A stretch of DNA of 64,000 nt from contig JAHCKM010000005.1 of the NCBI GenBank assembly GCA_026125795.1, positions 434,001-498,000 on the forward strand, in the 5' to 3' direction. Each line of letters starts with the position of its first letter. Positions within the stretch are counted from its first letter, which is position 1. The translations under genes were made by a program, and so were the position numbers. Below, piece by piece: positions 9,575-19,747 of the stretch. The stretch comes from Burkholderiaceae bacterium (GTDB lineage Bacteria > Pseudomonadota > Gammaproteobacteria > Burkholderiales > Burkholderiaceae_C). The notes under the pieces are model-generated. The model ran no database searches. It had not been told where the DNA came from and saw nothing but the letters and a program-made list of their open reading frames with translations.

Positions 9575-10722
9575 TGGACCGCCAGCCCGCCGGCCACTCG
9601 ACATCGGGCGATAACGCCCCGCTGATCGACATCATCGCCGGCGCCCGCCCCAACTTCATGAAGATCGCGCCGATCATTCGAGCGATCGACGCGCGGCGCG
9701 CGCAAGGCAGCCGTCTGCGTTGGCGCCTCGTGCACACCGGTCAGCACTACGACGCGCGCATGTCGGCCGATTTCTTCGAGCAGCTCAACATTCCCGAGCC
9801 TGACGTGAACCTCGAGGTGGGTTCCGGTTCGCAGGCCGAGCAGACGGCGGCCATCATGATCCGCTACGAACAGCTGCTGATGAAGCAGCGCAGCAGCCTC
9901 TGCCTGGTGGTGGGCGATGTCACCTCCACCATGGCCTGCGCGATCACGGCGCAGAAGTTGTGCATCCCGGTGGCGCACGTGGAGGCGGGCATCCGCTCGG
10001 GCGACTGGCGCATGCCGGAAGAGATCAATCGCATGGCCACCGACGCGGTGACGAACTACTTCTTCACCACCAGCGAGGTGGCCAACGACAACCTGCGCCG
10101 CAACGGGGTGCCAGAGGAACGGATCTTCTTCGTCGGCAACACGATGATCGACACGTTGCTGGCTCACATGAGCCGCTTGCGGGCGCCGGCCTTCTGGGAA
10201 ACGATGGCGCTCGTCCCGGGTGAGTACTTCGTGATGACCTTGCACCGGCCTGCGAACGTGGACACGGAGGCGGGTTTTCGCTCGGTCCTCCTGGCCGTCG
10301 CCGATGCCGTGCGTGGGATGAAGGTCGTCTTCCCGGTCCATCCGCGCACCGCCAAGACCTTGAGCGCACTGGGCGGCTTGCCGCCGAATCTGTTGCTCGT
10401 CGAGCCGCAGCCGTACCTCGAGTTCAACTACCTGGTGAAGCATGCCAAGGGCGTCATCACCGACTCCGGCGGGGTGACCGAGGAGACCACCGTGATGGGC
10501 GTGCCCTGCGTGACGATGCGCGACTCCACCGAGCGGCCGGAGACGGTGGACATCGGCACCAACGAGCTGATCGGTACCGACCCGGTCCGGCTGCGGCCCA
10601 CGCTGGACCGGCTCTTCGCCAACCAATGGAGGCGCGGGTCCATACCGCCGCTTTGGGACGGGCGGACCGGCGAGCGCATCGCAGCCGAGCTCGAGCGGGT
10701 GCTCGACGCCGGCAACAGCTGA
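9574..10722 (+). CDS. wecB: UDP-N-acetylglucosamine 2-epimerase (non-hydrolysing)
   Basis: The 382-residue protein has all expected WecB residues: Arg and Lys in GARPNFMKIAP, HTGQHYD, Asp in VVGDVTST, Glu in HVEAGIRSGD, PEEINR, His in TLHRPANV, and the UDP-binding segment TDSGGVTEET with ERPET. It interconverts UDP-GlcNAc and UDP-ManNAc. It starts on the last base of ugd. Its intact active site is a useful contrast to the degenerate copy of the same fold fused to the ATPase at 40907-43060. A WecG-type transferase (30331-31122) could use the ManNAc made here. Confidence 0.94.
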   Translation: MDRQPAGHSTSGDNAPLIDIIAGARPNFMKIAPIIRAIDARRAQGSRLRWRLVHTGQHYDARMSADFFEQLNIPEPDVNLEVGSGSQAEQTAAIMIRYEQLLMKQRSSLCLVVGDVTSTMACAITAQKLCIPVAHVEAGIRSGDWRMPEEINRMATDAVTNYFFTTSEVANDNLRRNGVPEERIFFVGNTMIDTLLAHMSRLRAPAFWETMALVPGEYFVMTLHRPANVDTEAGFRSVLLAVADAVRGMKVVFPVHPRTAKTLSALGGLPPNLLLVEPQPYLEFNYLVKHAKGVITDSGGVTEETTVMGVPCVTMRDSTERPETVDIGTNELIGTDPVRLRPTLDRLFANQWRRGSIPPLWDGRTGERIAAELERVLDAGNS

Positions 10723-10943
10723 TGCCTTGAACCGGCTCGCTGGCGCGTGCAACCCACGCGCTATCGAGGCATTGTGCGAGCTGGGACCCGTGATTAGGCG
10801 CGCGATCTCAAACACGCGCCATCCCCCGGAACGCAGGATCGGCGCAGACCTCTGCGCTGGCGAAAATCCAACGAATTTCACGCCTCTTTGCAGTCCCGGA
10901 CATCGTTGGGGGTCCGGCGGGGTGTTGTGCGAACCACGGTGAC

Positions 10944-12359
<1,416 letters not shown>

Positions 12360-12392
12360 CCGACCTCGCAACGTCCACGAGACAAGGTCGGC

Positions 12393-13631
12393 ATGAAGAA
12401 AGTACGGAACACCCGGGTTCGCCTGGCCGTGGCCCTGTTGGGATGCGCCGGAGCTGCCGGCGTGATGGCGCAGGAACCGAACCCCTACTACATCGGCGCC
12501 TCACAGGCCTTCACGCGCGAGAACAACGTCTTTCGCGTTCCAGAGGGTCAGCCCGAAACGGACGACACCTATTCGACGACATCGCTGCTGGCGGGGGTGA
12601 ACCAGCCATTCGGGCGCCAGCGCATCCTCGCGGATGCCGCCGTGCGGCACAACCGCTACCGCAACAACGACCAGCTCGATCACACCGGCTACGGGCTCGA
12701 CCTCAATCTCGATTGGGAGACCATCGAGTCGCTGTCGGGTCGGATCGGTTACGCGGCCAAACAGAGCCTGGCGCGCTATGGCGCCGATCTGGGGCCGGCC
12801 ATCACCGCCAGAAACCTCGAGCGCAGCCAGGAGTTTGTCGCGCGTGGCCAGTATGGCGGGGCCTCCGTGCTGGCCCTGGAAGCGTCTTACGTCAACCGGC
12901 GGCTCGACTACTCGGCGCCGGAGTACGCCTTTCAGGAGCTTCGCCAGGATGCGGTGCGGGCGGGCTTGTTGTACCGTCCCGGCGCCTCGCTCACGTTGGG
13001 CATCGGGGTGCGCCGCACCGATGGAGAGTATCCGTTCGCGGTCGAGCCCATCCCGGGCACCTTCCAGAGTGACGATTTCAAGCGCAACGACGTCGATCTC
13101 ACAGCGGTGTGGGTGCCCACCGGGCAAAGCACGTTGCGGGCACGCCTGAGCTACACGAAGGAAGAGCACGAGTTGGTCACCTCGCGCGACATCTCCTCGT
13201 CCACCGGGGCGCTTAGCTGGGACTACAAGCCGACCGCCAAGCTGGCCTTCACCACCGAGGTGATCCGCGACACCGGTGCCGAGACCGCGTTCGCTTCAAC
13301 GAGCCCGGGTGGCACGGCCGGCGTCGGCAACAACAGCTCGCTGTCGAACACCTTCTTCCTGCGCGGCCTGTACGAGGTGACCGCGAAGATCCAGTTCGAG
13401 GCCAGTGGCCGCTACGTGGAGCGGGACCTGGTCAACACCCAGGGCGGTGGATTGCCGCCCACCGGGTCCGACCGGCGCACGGAGTACCGCCTGGGGCTGA
13501 CGTGGGCACCGACGCGAAGCCTGTTGTTCGGCTGTTCCGTCGGTCAGGATCGCCGCCGCACCAACTCGGCACTGTCTTACCCTTACTCGGCCGACATCGC
13601 CAGCTGCCTGGGGCAGTTCAAGCTTCAATGA
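12393..13631 (+). CDS. epsL: EpsL-like outer-membrane beta-barrel EPS protein
   Basis: The 412-residue protein starts with a clear Sec signal (KKVRNTRVRLAVALLGCAGAAGVMAQ) and consists of alternating amphipathic strands, many ending in aromatic residues, up to a C-terminal LGQFKLQ. This fits EpsL, the beta-barrel protein of methanolan-type and exosortase-associated EPS loci, presumed to help the polymer cross the outer membrane. It lies 33 bases after the phosphotransferase. No lipobox is present: the signal cysteine is in the hydrophobic core, not before the cleavage site. Confidence 0.78.
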   Translation: MKKVRNTRVRLAVALLGCAGAAGVMAQEPNPYYIGASQAFTRENNVFRVPEGQPETDDTYSTTSLLAGVNQPFGRQRILADAAVRHNRYRNNDQLDHTGYGLDLNLDWETIESLSGRIGYAAKQSLARYGADLGPAITARNLERSQEFVARGQYGGASVLALEASYVNRRLDYSAPEYAFQELRQDAVRAGLLYRPGASLTLGIGVRRTDGEYPFAVEPIPGTFQSDDFKRNDVDLTAVWVPTGQSTLRARLSYTKEEHELVTSRDISSSTGALSWDYKPTAKLAFTTEVIRDTGAETAFASTSPGGTAGVGNNSSLSNTFFLRGLYEVTAKIQFEASGRYVERDLVNTQGGGLPPTGSDRRTEYRLGLTWAPTRSLLFGCSVGQDRRRTNSALSYPYSADIASCLGQFKLQ

Positions 13632-13791
13632 GGACCTCCTCCTGGAGTCCTGAGGGCTCACGGGCGGGCGCCGGCAGCACCCGGTGAGCCGCGGCGCGAG
13701 CCGCTCCCGCCTCGTTGCGCCTCCCTCGAATGCGCGTGCGTTGGCTCGATTCGGGCTTTGCAGCCCGTCTGACGGGCGATGATGTCGGACC

Positions 13792-14913
13792 ATGCAAGCA
13801 GTTAAGAAGACGGCGCTGATCACCGGGATCACCGGGCAGGACGGGGCGTACCTGGCGGAGTTGTTGCTGGGCAAGGGATATGTGGTGCACGGTGTCAAGC
13901 GCCGGAGTTCGCTGTTCAACACCGACCGCATCGACCACCTGTACCAGGACCCGCACGTGCAGGACCAGCGCCTGGTGCTGCACTACGGGGACCTGACGGA
14001 CTCCACCAACCTGATCCGCATCGTGCAGCAGGTGCAGCCCGACGAGATCTACAACCTCGCGGCGATGAGCCACGTGGCGGTGAGCTTCGAGACCCCGGAG
14101 TACACCGCCAACGCCGACGCGCTGGGCACGCTGCGCATCCTGGAGGCCATCCGGATCCTGGGGCTGGACAAGAAGACGCGCTTTTACCAGGCCAGCACCT
14201 CGGAGCTGTACGGGCTGGTGCAGGAGACCCCGCAGAAGGAGAGCACGCCGTTTTACCCGCGCAGCCCCTACGCGGTGGCCAAGCTCTACGGCTACTGGAT
14301 CACGGTGAACTACCGCGAAGCCTACGGGCTGTACGCCTGCAACGGGATCCTGTTCAACCACGAGAGCCCGATCCGCGGCGAGACCTTCGTGACGCGCAAG
14401 ATCACGCGCGCGATGGCGCGCATCGCGCTGGGGCTGCAGGACTGCCTGTACCTGGGCAACCTGGCGGCGTTGCGCGACTGGGGGCACGCGCGCGACTATG
14501 TGCAGATGCAGTGGCTGATGCTGCAGCAGGACAAGCCCGAGGACTACGTGATCGCCACCGGGGTGCAGGTCAGCGTGCGGCAGTTCGTGGAGCTGGCGGC
14601 GCAGCAGCTGGGCGTCACGCTGGAGTTCCAAGGTCACGGCGAGCACGAGGTGGGCCGCGTGGCGCAGGTGCAAGGCACGCGCGCCAGGCTCAAGCGCGGC
14701 GACGTGATCGTGCGGGTGGATCCGCGGTACTTCCGGCCCACCGAGGTCGAGACGCTGCTGGGCGACCCCAGCAAGGCGCGCGAGCGGCTCGGCTGGACAC
14801 CGACGACCACGCTGCAGCAACTGGTGGCCGAGATGGTGGAGGCCGACTACAGCGCCGCCAAGCGCGACAGCCTCGTCAAGCTCGCCGGCTTCCAGGCCTT
14901 TGACTACAACGAG
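13792..14913 (+). repeat. Inverted repeat of gmd, left arm
   Basis: The gmd coding sequence is repeated in opposite orientation at 36060-37181. By eye the copies differ at only about six or seven positions in roughly 1.12 kb, mostly third codon positions. Similarity begins at the ATG and ends at the last sense codon: flanks and stop codons (TAG here, TGA there) differ. Confidence 0.9.
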
Positions 14914-14916
14914 TAG
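13792..14916 (+). CDS. gmd: GDP-mannose 4,6-dehydratase, copy 1
   Basis: A 374-residue extended SDR with [15 protein letters not shown], the active-site Tyr/Lys in [24 protein letters not shown] and the C-terminal [16 protein letters not shown], all diagnostic of Gmd. It makes GDP-4-keto-6-deoxymannose, the precursor of GDP-L-fucose. The protein differs from the second copy (36057-37181) at one residue only (Arg versus Gln in SKARE(R/Q)LGW). No fucose synthase follows this copy; instead a deacetylase does. A 160-base gap after epsL contains no gene. Confidence 0.95.
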   Translation: MQAVKKTALITGITGQDGAYLAELLLGKGYVVHGVKRRSSLFNTDRIDHLYQDPHVQDQRLVLHYGDLTDSTNLIRIVQQVQPDEIYNLAAMSHVAVSFETPEYTANADALGTLRILEAIRILGLDKKTRFYQASTSELYGLVQETPQKESTPFYPRSPYAVAKLYGYWITVNYREAYGLYACNGILFNHESPIRGETFVTRKITRAMARIALGLQDCLYLGNLAALRDWGHARDYVQMQWLMLQQDKPEDYVIATGVQVSVRQFVELAAQQLGVTLEFQGHGEHEVGRVAQVQGTRARLKRGDVIVRVDPRYFRPTEVETLLGDPSKARERLGWTPTTTLQQLVAEMVEADYSAAKRDSLVKLAGFQAFDYNE

Positions 14917-14920
14917 CCTC

Positions 14921-15730
14921 ATGCTCGCCCGGTTGGTCGGAGCCGTCGCCAAACGCCTGCCCTCGCATGCGAAAGATCGCATCGAGGAAGCGCTGCTCGG
15001 CTTGCGCGACTTCGAGCGTTTGCCGGTACCGCGCCAATCGGCACTGACGATCGTTTGCGACGACGGCGAGCTGAACGACCTCGACGTGGTGCAGGTGCTC
15101 GACCGTCACGGGGTCAAAGGGGTGTTCGCCGTCTCGCCCGACCTCATCGGCCGCCCCGGGTTCCTGGACTACGAACAGCTGCGCCGCCTGCGCGCCGACG
15201 GACACGAGATCGCCTTTCATGGCACGACGCACGATCCGTTCACCGGCTTTGCCGACCGTGCGGCACTGCTCAAGTCGGTGGGGCGCGGTATGCGCCAGCT
15301 CGAGGCCGAGGCACTCGGGACGCCGTCGACGCTGATCTATCCGTTCGGACGTCACAATCGCGCTGTGCGCCAAGCAGTGTCGGCGCACTTCCATTGTGCC
15401 TTCACCACTTGGTTCGGCATCAACCAAGGCGCGGCCAACCGCTACGCGATCCGGCGCATCCCGTTCGGGGCGTACACCGGCAAACTGCCGGCCACCGAAG
15501 CCTGGTATCGCGGCCTGCTGGAGCGCAGCGCCGCAGGCGGCTGCTGGCCGACACTGATGCTGCACCCGGCCGCGCCCGGACACACCGCCACACACCATGC
15601 GCTGTTGTCCCGCCTGATCGACCATGCCAAGAATCTCGGCATGCCGGTGCAGACCGTGGTGGCGCATCTCGGCCCGGCGATGGCCGATGGGCCGGTTGGC
15701 GTTCCAGTCGACACGGCCCAGCGCAGTTAG
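14921..15730 (+). CDS. Polysaccharide deacetylase (NodB domain, CE4)
   Basis: The 269-residue protein has the CE4 motifs: TIVCDDGE (catalytic base and metal aspartates), FHGTTHDP (H-x3-H metal ligands), IYPFGRHN and LMLHPA near the C-terminus. It would remove N- or O-acetyl groups from a sugar. No signal peptide is visible, so it may work on the cytoplasmic side, on a lipid-linked or nucleotide precursor. ATG 14921 is 4 bases after the gmd stop; a TTG inside gmd is less likely. The gene sits between gmd and the flippase. Confidence 0.82.
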   Translation: MLARLVGAVAKRLPSHAKDRIEEALLGLRDFERLPVPRQSALTIVCDDGELNDLDVVQVLDRHGVKGVFAVSPDLIGRPGFLDYEQLRRLRADGHEIAFHGTTHDPFTGFADRAALLKSVGRGMRQLEAEALGTPSTLIYPFGRHNRAVRQAVSAHFHCAFTTWFGINQGAANRYAIRRIPFGAYTGKLPATEAWYRGLLERSAAGGCWPTLMLHPAAPGHTATHHALLSRLIDHAKNLGMPVQTVVAHLGPAMADGPVGVPVDTAQRS

Positions 15731-15737
15731 GGGCACC

Positions 15738-17273
15738 ATGGGCACCTCGGGCCTGACCGGACGCGCGCTCACCGGCTTGAGCTGGAACTACGTCGGCACG
15801 TTGGGGCGCATTGCGGCCACCTTCCTGAGCCAGATTCTGCTGGCGCGCCTGCTCGGGCCCGAGCAGTTCGGTCTGTTCGGCTACGCCTTTCTCACCGTGA
15901 CCGTGCTTGCGTTGGTGGTCGAGATGGGCCTGCAGATGGCACTCGTGCAAGTGCCCCAGCTGCGCGACGAGGACATTGCGCGCGCGTTCGGGCGGCTGTT
16001 GCTGGCCGGCGCGGTGGCCGCGTCGATGGTGGTGCTGTTCGCCGACGGCATCGCCGCGTATGTGTTCGCGGTGCCTCAGGCGGCCGATGTGATCAGGGCC
16101 ATGGCGCCGACGCTGGTGGTCGGCGCCGTCACCGCCGTGGCAACGGCACTGCTCAGCCGCGACATCGAGTTCAAGGTGATCCAGCTCGCCGGCCTCGGCT
16201 CCTACGTGGTGGGCTATTTGATCGTCGGCGTGGGCGCAGCGATGGCCGGTCTCGGCGTGTGGAGCCTGGTGCTGGCGTGGCACGTGCAGACGATCTCGGC
16301 CTGCGTGGTCATGGTCTATTTCGCGCCGCGCGTGCAGTTGCCGGGCAATCCCTTCCGGCCACTGGGGATTGCACGGTTCGGCTCGGTGATCATGGTCACC
16401 AACATGATCAACTGGCTGATCGACAACAGTCCGCATGTGGCGATCGGTCGCTGGCTCGGGCCTTCTCAGCTGGGGCAATACACCATTGCCAACAATCTCG
16501 TGCGGGTGCCAGCGGACCACTTGGTCAGGAACCTGCAGACCGTGCTGTTCCCGCTGGCCGCGCGAGCCCAGAACAATGACGAGGGCGTGCGACGTGCCTA
16601 TCTCACCGTGCTGGCCGGTGTGGCCCTTGTCGCACTGCCGACGTTCACCTTCATCGCCATCGCGTCGCAAACCATCGTGTTGCTGCTGCTGGGCGCGAAA
16701 TGGGCGATCGCCGCCGATGTGCTGGTGCCGCTTTCGATGGCCATGATCGGCCACGCGGTGGAGGCCTTGTGCGGTCCCGTGCTGGGGGGACGCGGCGAGC
16801 CCAAACTCGAGCTGAAGGTCAAGGCGGCCACCTTGCTGGTGATGGCGGCTGCGCTGGCCGTCACGGCCACGTGGTCGCTGGTGGCCGTGGGGTGGAGCGT
16901 GGCGTCGGTGTACCTGTTCCGCTGGGTTTGGATGAACGCCGCGGTGATGAACCGCCTCGCCATTTCTTCGCTGACGATCCTGCGGGTTCTGGTGGGCCCG
17001 CTGGTTCTGGCCGCGGTGTGCGCCGTCGTCGCAGGCAGTGTCATTGCCTACGTCGCTTCCGTTCCGCCGCTGTCCACGCCGTTGTGGATGTTCTTGATCA
17101 CGGCCGCCTGTGCGTTCATCGCCGTCGTGCTCACCGTCGAGATCATTCCCGCCATCGTGCTTGGGCCGCACCTGCTGGCGTTGTTGAACATCATGGTGGC
17201 CAGGCGGCCGGGAATCGGGCGCGTGCCCGGGCTGCGGCGGGTGGTCGCGATCGCGGCGCGCATGGCCGTATAG
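15738..17273 (+). CDS. Lipid-linked oligosaccharide flippase (Wzx/WzxC, MOP superfamily)
   Basis: A 511-residue membrane protein with about 12-14 hydrophobic helices, starting GLSWNYVGTLGRIAATFLSQ and containing LLARLLGPEQFGLFGYA, the conserved first two helices of the polysaccharide transporter family. WLGPSQLGQYTIANNLVRVP is the matching repeat in the second half. It should flip undecaprenyl-linked repeat units to the periplasm. ATG 15738 follows GGGGCACC just after the deacetylase stop. Together with the Wzy-like gene downstream it indicates Wzx/Wzy-dependent assembly. Confidence 0.9.
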   Translation: MGTSGLTGRALTGLSWNYVGTLGRIAATFLSQILLARLLGPEQFGLFGYAFLTVTVLALVVEMGLQMALVQVPQLRDEDIARAFGRLLLAGAVAASMVVLFADGIAAYVFAVPQAADVIRAMAPTLVVGAVTAVATALLSRDIEFKVIQLAGLGSYVVGYLIVGVGAAMAGLGVWSLVLAWHVQTISACVVMVYFAPRVQLPGNPFRPLGIARFGSVIMVTNMINWLIDNSPHVAIGRWLGPSQLGQYTIANNLVRVPADHLVRNLQTVLFPLAARAQNNDEGVRRAYLTVLAGVALVALPTFTFIAIASQTIVLLLLGAKWAIAADVLVPLSMAMIGHAVEALCGPVLGGRGEPKLELKVKAATLLVMAAALAVTATWSLVAVGWSVASVYLFRWVWMNAAVMNRLAISSLTILRVLVGPLVLAAVCAVVAGSVIAYVASVPPLSTPLWMFLITAACAFIAVVLTVEIIPAIVLGPHLLALLNIMVARRPGIGRVPGLRRVVAIAARMAV

Positions 17274-17280
17274 CGGCCTC

Positions 17281-18738
17281 GTGCAGGAGATGGGCTTGGA
17301 CTCTTCGGTACTCATCACTTCCGGACTGCTTGCCGTCGGTGCGGTGGTCACCTTTGTCGTGATTGCGCTGGGCCTTTGGCTGTACATCCGGTCCACGACG
17401 TACAAGACGGTGCCCATCGCGCTGCTGCTGATCGGCTTTTGCCTGGAGTCGGCGTTCGGCACCAAGCAGCCCTACGTTCAGCTCGGACTGCAGATCTATC
17501 CCAACGACGTGATCTCGCTGTTCGTGCTGATGTCGACATTCGCCGGTCTGTTCTACCGGCCGTTGCCGGTGCACCGCAGCCCGTTCCTGCTGTGGCTTGC
17601 CTTCGGTGTGACGATCATCCTGTCGTTCCTGGTGGGCCTTGGCGAATACGGGCGCTACGCCGGCACCGAGGTGCGTCCGTTCTTCTACCTGTGGGTGGCA
17701 GGTCTGTATGCCTGCACGGCCGATTTCGACGACGACGAGCTGCGCCGCATCGGGCGCTGGTGCGTGTGGGCGGCCTATGCCTTCATCGGGATATCGATCA
17801 TCCTCTTCGGCGGCGTCGAGGCCGGGCTGATCGATCGCAAGGAGTACTTCGGTGATGCCGAGGGGACGGTGTTCCGCCCGATCGGCTCGCACGCCGTGTT
17901 CTTTGTGGCGGCAGTCGCGCTGGTGCAGGCGATGGCCTGGCTGCGCGGATCCGGCACGCGCCACAGCGGCCTGCATGCGGCCCTGCTGTTGATCTTCGTG
18001 ACGGTTCTGCAGCATCGATCCGTGTGGATCGCGGCGATCTTCGGGCTGTTGTGCGTGATGTTGCTCGAGCGCAGACATCTGCCAAGGCGGTTCCCGCTGT
18101 TGCTGGGGTTCGTGCTTGTCGTCACGCTGTCGACGGCCGTGGCCGCCTGGCTGGGGGCGCTGGACGACCTGGGCCGCCGGTTGGTGCAGTCCACGGTGTC
18201 GATGGGCGACAGCCAGGGCACGTTCGCTGCGCGCGTCGATGGCTGGGAGCGGTTGGTCGAACAATGGGTCGATGCATCCGCCTGGGTGGCGGCCTTCGGC
18301 TTTCCGTTCGGCCGCGGCTACACGCGCATGTACAACGGCCAGCTGATCGAGTTTGCGCCGCACAACTTCTACCTGGACCTGGTGCTGCGCGTGGGCGTCG
18401 TTGGGGCCATCTTCTTCATCCTGGCCACCTTGATGGCCATCGTGGGGACGCTGCGCGCAAAGTGCGAATCGGAGTTCGAGTACTTGCTGACCCGCGGTCT
18501 TTCGGTGGGACTGATGGCCTCGCTCGTCTACAACATCGCGTATCCGTCGTACTACATCGTGGGTGGGGCGACCGGGGTGGCGCTCGCCTACATCATGCGA
18601 CAGCGCAAGCGTCCCGTGGTCGTCCCTCAGGCGATGCCGCTGCCGCCGCGCGCGCATGCAACACCGATGCGCCACACCGGCGTGCCGGTCATCCGCGCGC
18701 GCGGACCGGCCCGAAGAGGAGGGTGGACCGATGCTTGA
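17281..18738 (+). CDS. O-antigen ligase/polymerase family membrane protein (Wzy-like)
   Basis: The 485-residue protein has about ten to eleven hydrophobic helices and a long periplasmic loop holding FAARVDGWERLVEQW and FGRGYTR...EFAPHNFYLDLVLRVG, the R-x(n)-H-N-x2-L pattern of the WaaL/Wzy family. Its place after the flippase makes it the likely polymerase. The C-terminal tail is Pro/Arg-rich and cytoplasmic. The start is GTG 17281 or ATG 17290. It overlaps the next gene by 8 bases. Confidence 0.85.
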   Translation: MQEMGLDSSVLITSGLLAVGAVVTFVVIALGLWLYIRSTTYKTVPIALLLIGFCLESAFGTKQPYVQLGLQIYPNDVISLFVLMSTFAGLFYRPLPVHRSPFLLWLAFGVTIILSFLVGLGEYGRYAGTEVRPFFYLWVAGLYACTADFDDDELRRIGRWCVWAAYAFIGISIILFGGVEAGLIDRKEYFGDAEGTVFRPIGSHAVFFVAAVALVQAMAWLRGSGTRHSGLHAALLLIFVTVLQHRSVWIAAIFGLLCVMLLERRHLPRRFPLLLGFVLVVTLSTAVAAWLGALDDLGRRLVQSTVSMGDSQGTFAARVDGWERLVEQWVDASAWVAAFGFPFGRGYTRMYNGQLIEFAPHNFYLDLVLRVGVVGAIFFILATLMAIVGTLRAKCESEFEYLLTRGLSVGLMASLVYNIAYPSYYIVGGATGVALAYIMRQRKRPVVVPQAMPLPPRAHATPMRHTGVPVIRARGPARRGGWTDA

Positions 18739-19657
18739 GATGCCACTCCCATCGCCGCCGCGTGCGCGGATCATCGCCGTTCTGACCTGCTTCAATCGCC
18801 GGCAGCTGACGCTCGCCTGCCTCGACGCGCTTGCAGAGTCGTCGCGTGTTGCCGCCGTCGATCTGTCGGTGGTGCTGGTCGACGACGCCAGCACCGACGG
18901 CACGGCCGCCGCAGTCCGTGCGCGGTTTCCGTGGGTCGAAGTCATCGATGGTCAGGGCGACCTGTACTGGAACCGCGGCATGCACCAGGGCTTCGCGCGG
19001 GCATTGGGGCGCGATGCCGATCACTACCTGTGGCTGAACGACGACACGCACCTGGTTCCCGCGGCTTTGTCGATGCTGTTGGACCAGTCCGATGCACTGA
19101 GGCGGCGCGAGGGCAATCCTGTCGTGATGGTGGGTGCGACCGTGGGGCGCGACAGCGGCAAGTTGTCGTACGGCGGCCGCGTGGCGCGAGACCGGCTGCG
19201 GCGCTTCAACTACACGCTGGTGTGGAGCGAGCGTGAACCGGTGCCCTGCCAGGCGATGGAGGGCAACTGTGTGCTGATCCCGCGCGAGATCGCCAGCAAG
19301 GTGGGCAACCTGGATCCCACTTTCGAGCACGCGATGGGGGACACCGACTACGGCCTGCGGGTGCTGGCGACCGGCTACAAGCTCTACGTCGCCCAGGGGA
19401 TCGTCGGCCATTGTTCGGTCAATCCCACTGGTGGCACCTATTTCGACAGTTCGTTGCCGCTGGCCAGGCGCTGGAAGCTGATCCGCAGCCGCAAAGGGCT
19501 CCCGGTGCGTTCGTGGCTGCACTTCACGCGACGCCACGGCGGCGTGCTGTGGCCGCTGCATTTCGCCTGGCCCTACGCGCGCGTGCTGCTGTCGGGCATC
19601 GGCGGCGTGATCCGGCGGCGGCACTCGAACGACGCACGGGTATCGAGGTCGGCATGA
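18731..19657 (+). CDS. GT2-family glycosyltransferase
   Basis: A 308-residue GT-A fold transferase: IIAVLTCFNRRQLTLACL at the N-terminus, VVLVDDASTDGT for nucleotide binding, YLWLNDDTHL as the D-x-D-like metal site, and EHAMGDTDYGLR as the acceptor-side acidic motif. The layout resembles rhamnosyltransferase-like GT2 enzymes. The C-terminal stretch (GVLWPLHFAWPYARVLLSGIGG) is hydrophobic and may attach it to the membrane. ATG 18731 overlaps the Wzy-like gene by 8 bases. Donor and acceptor are unknown. Confidence 0.86.
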   Translation: MLEMPLPSPPRARIIAVLTCFNRRQLTLACLDALAESSRVAAVDLSVVLVDDASTDGTAAAVRARFPWVEVIDGQGDLYWNRGMHQGFARALGRDADHYLWLNDDTHLVPAALSMLLDQSDALRRREGNPVVMVGATVGRDSGKLSYGGRVARDRLRRFNYTLVWSEREPVPCQAMEGNCVLIPREIASKVGNLDPTFEHAMGDTDYGLRVLATGYKLYVAQGIVGHCSVNPTGGTYFDSSLPLARRWKLIRSRKGLPVRSWLHFTRRHGGVLWPLHFAWPYARVLLSGIGGVIRRRHSNDARVSRSA

Positions 19658-19747
19658 GACAGGCAAACGCATGCGCAGTCGATGGTCGACTGCACCATCA
19701 GCAACACGGTTCGCCCGCGCGGCAACCCACGTTCAGCGAGTGACACC

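Noticed and set aside
15420-17465. A 681-codon minus-strand frame opposite the flippase
   Set aside because: His/Gln/Arg-rich shadow of the Wzx gene, whose membrane helices are clear on the + strand.
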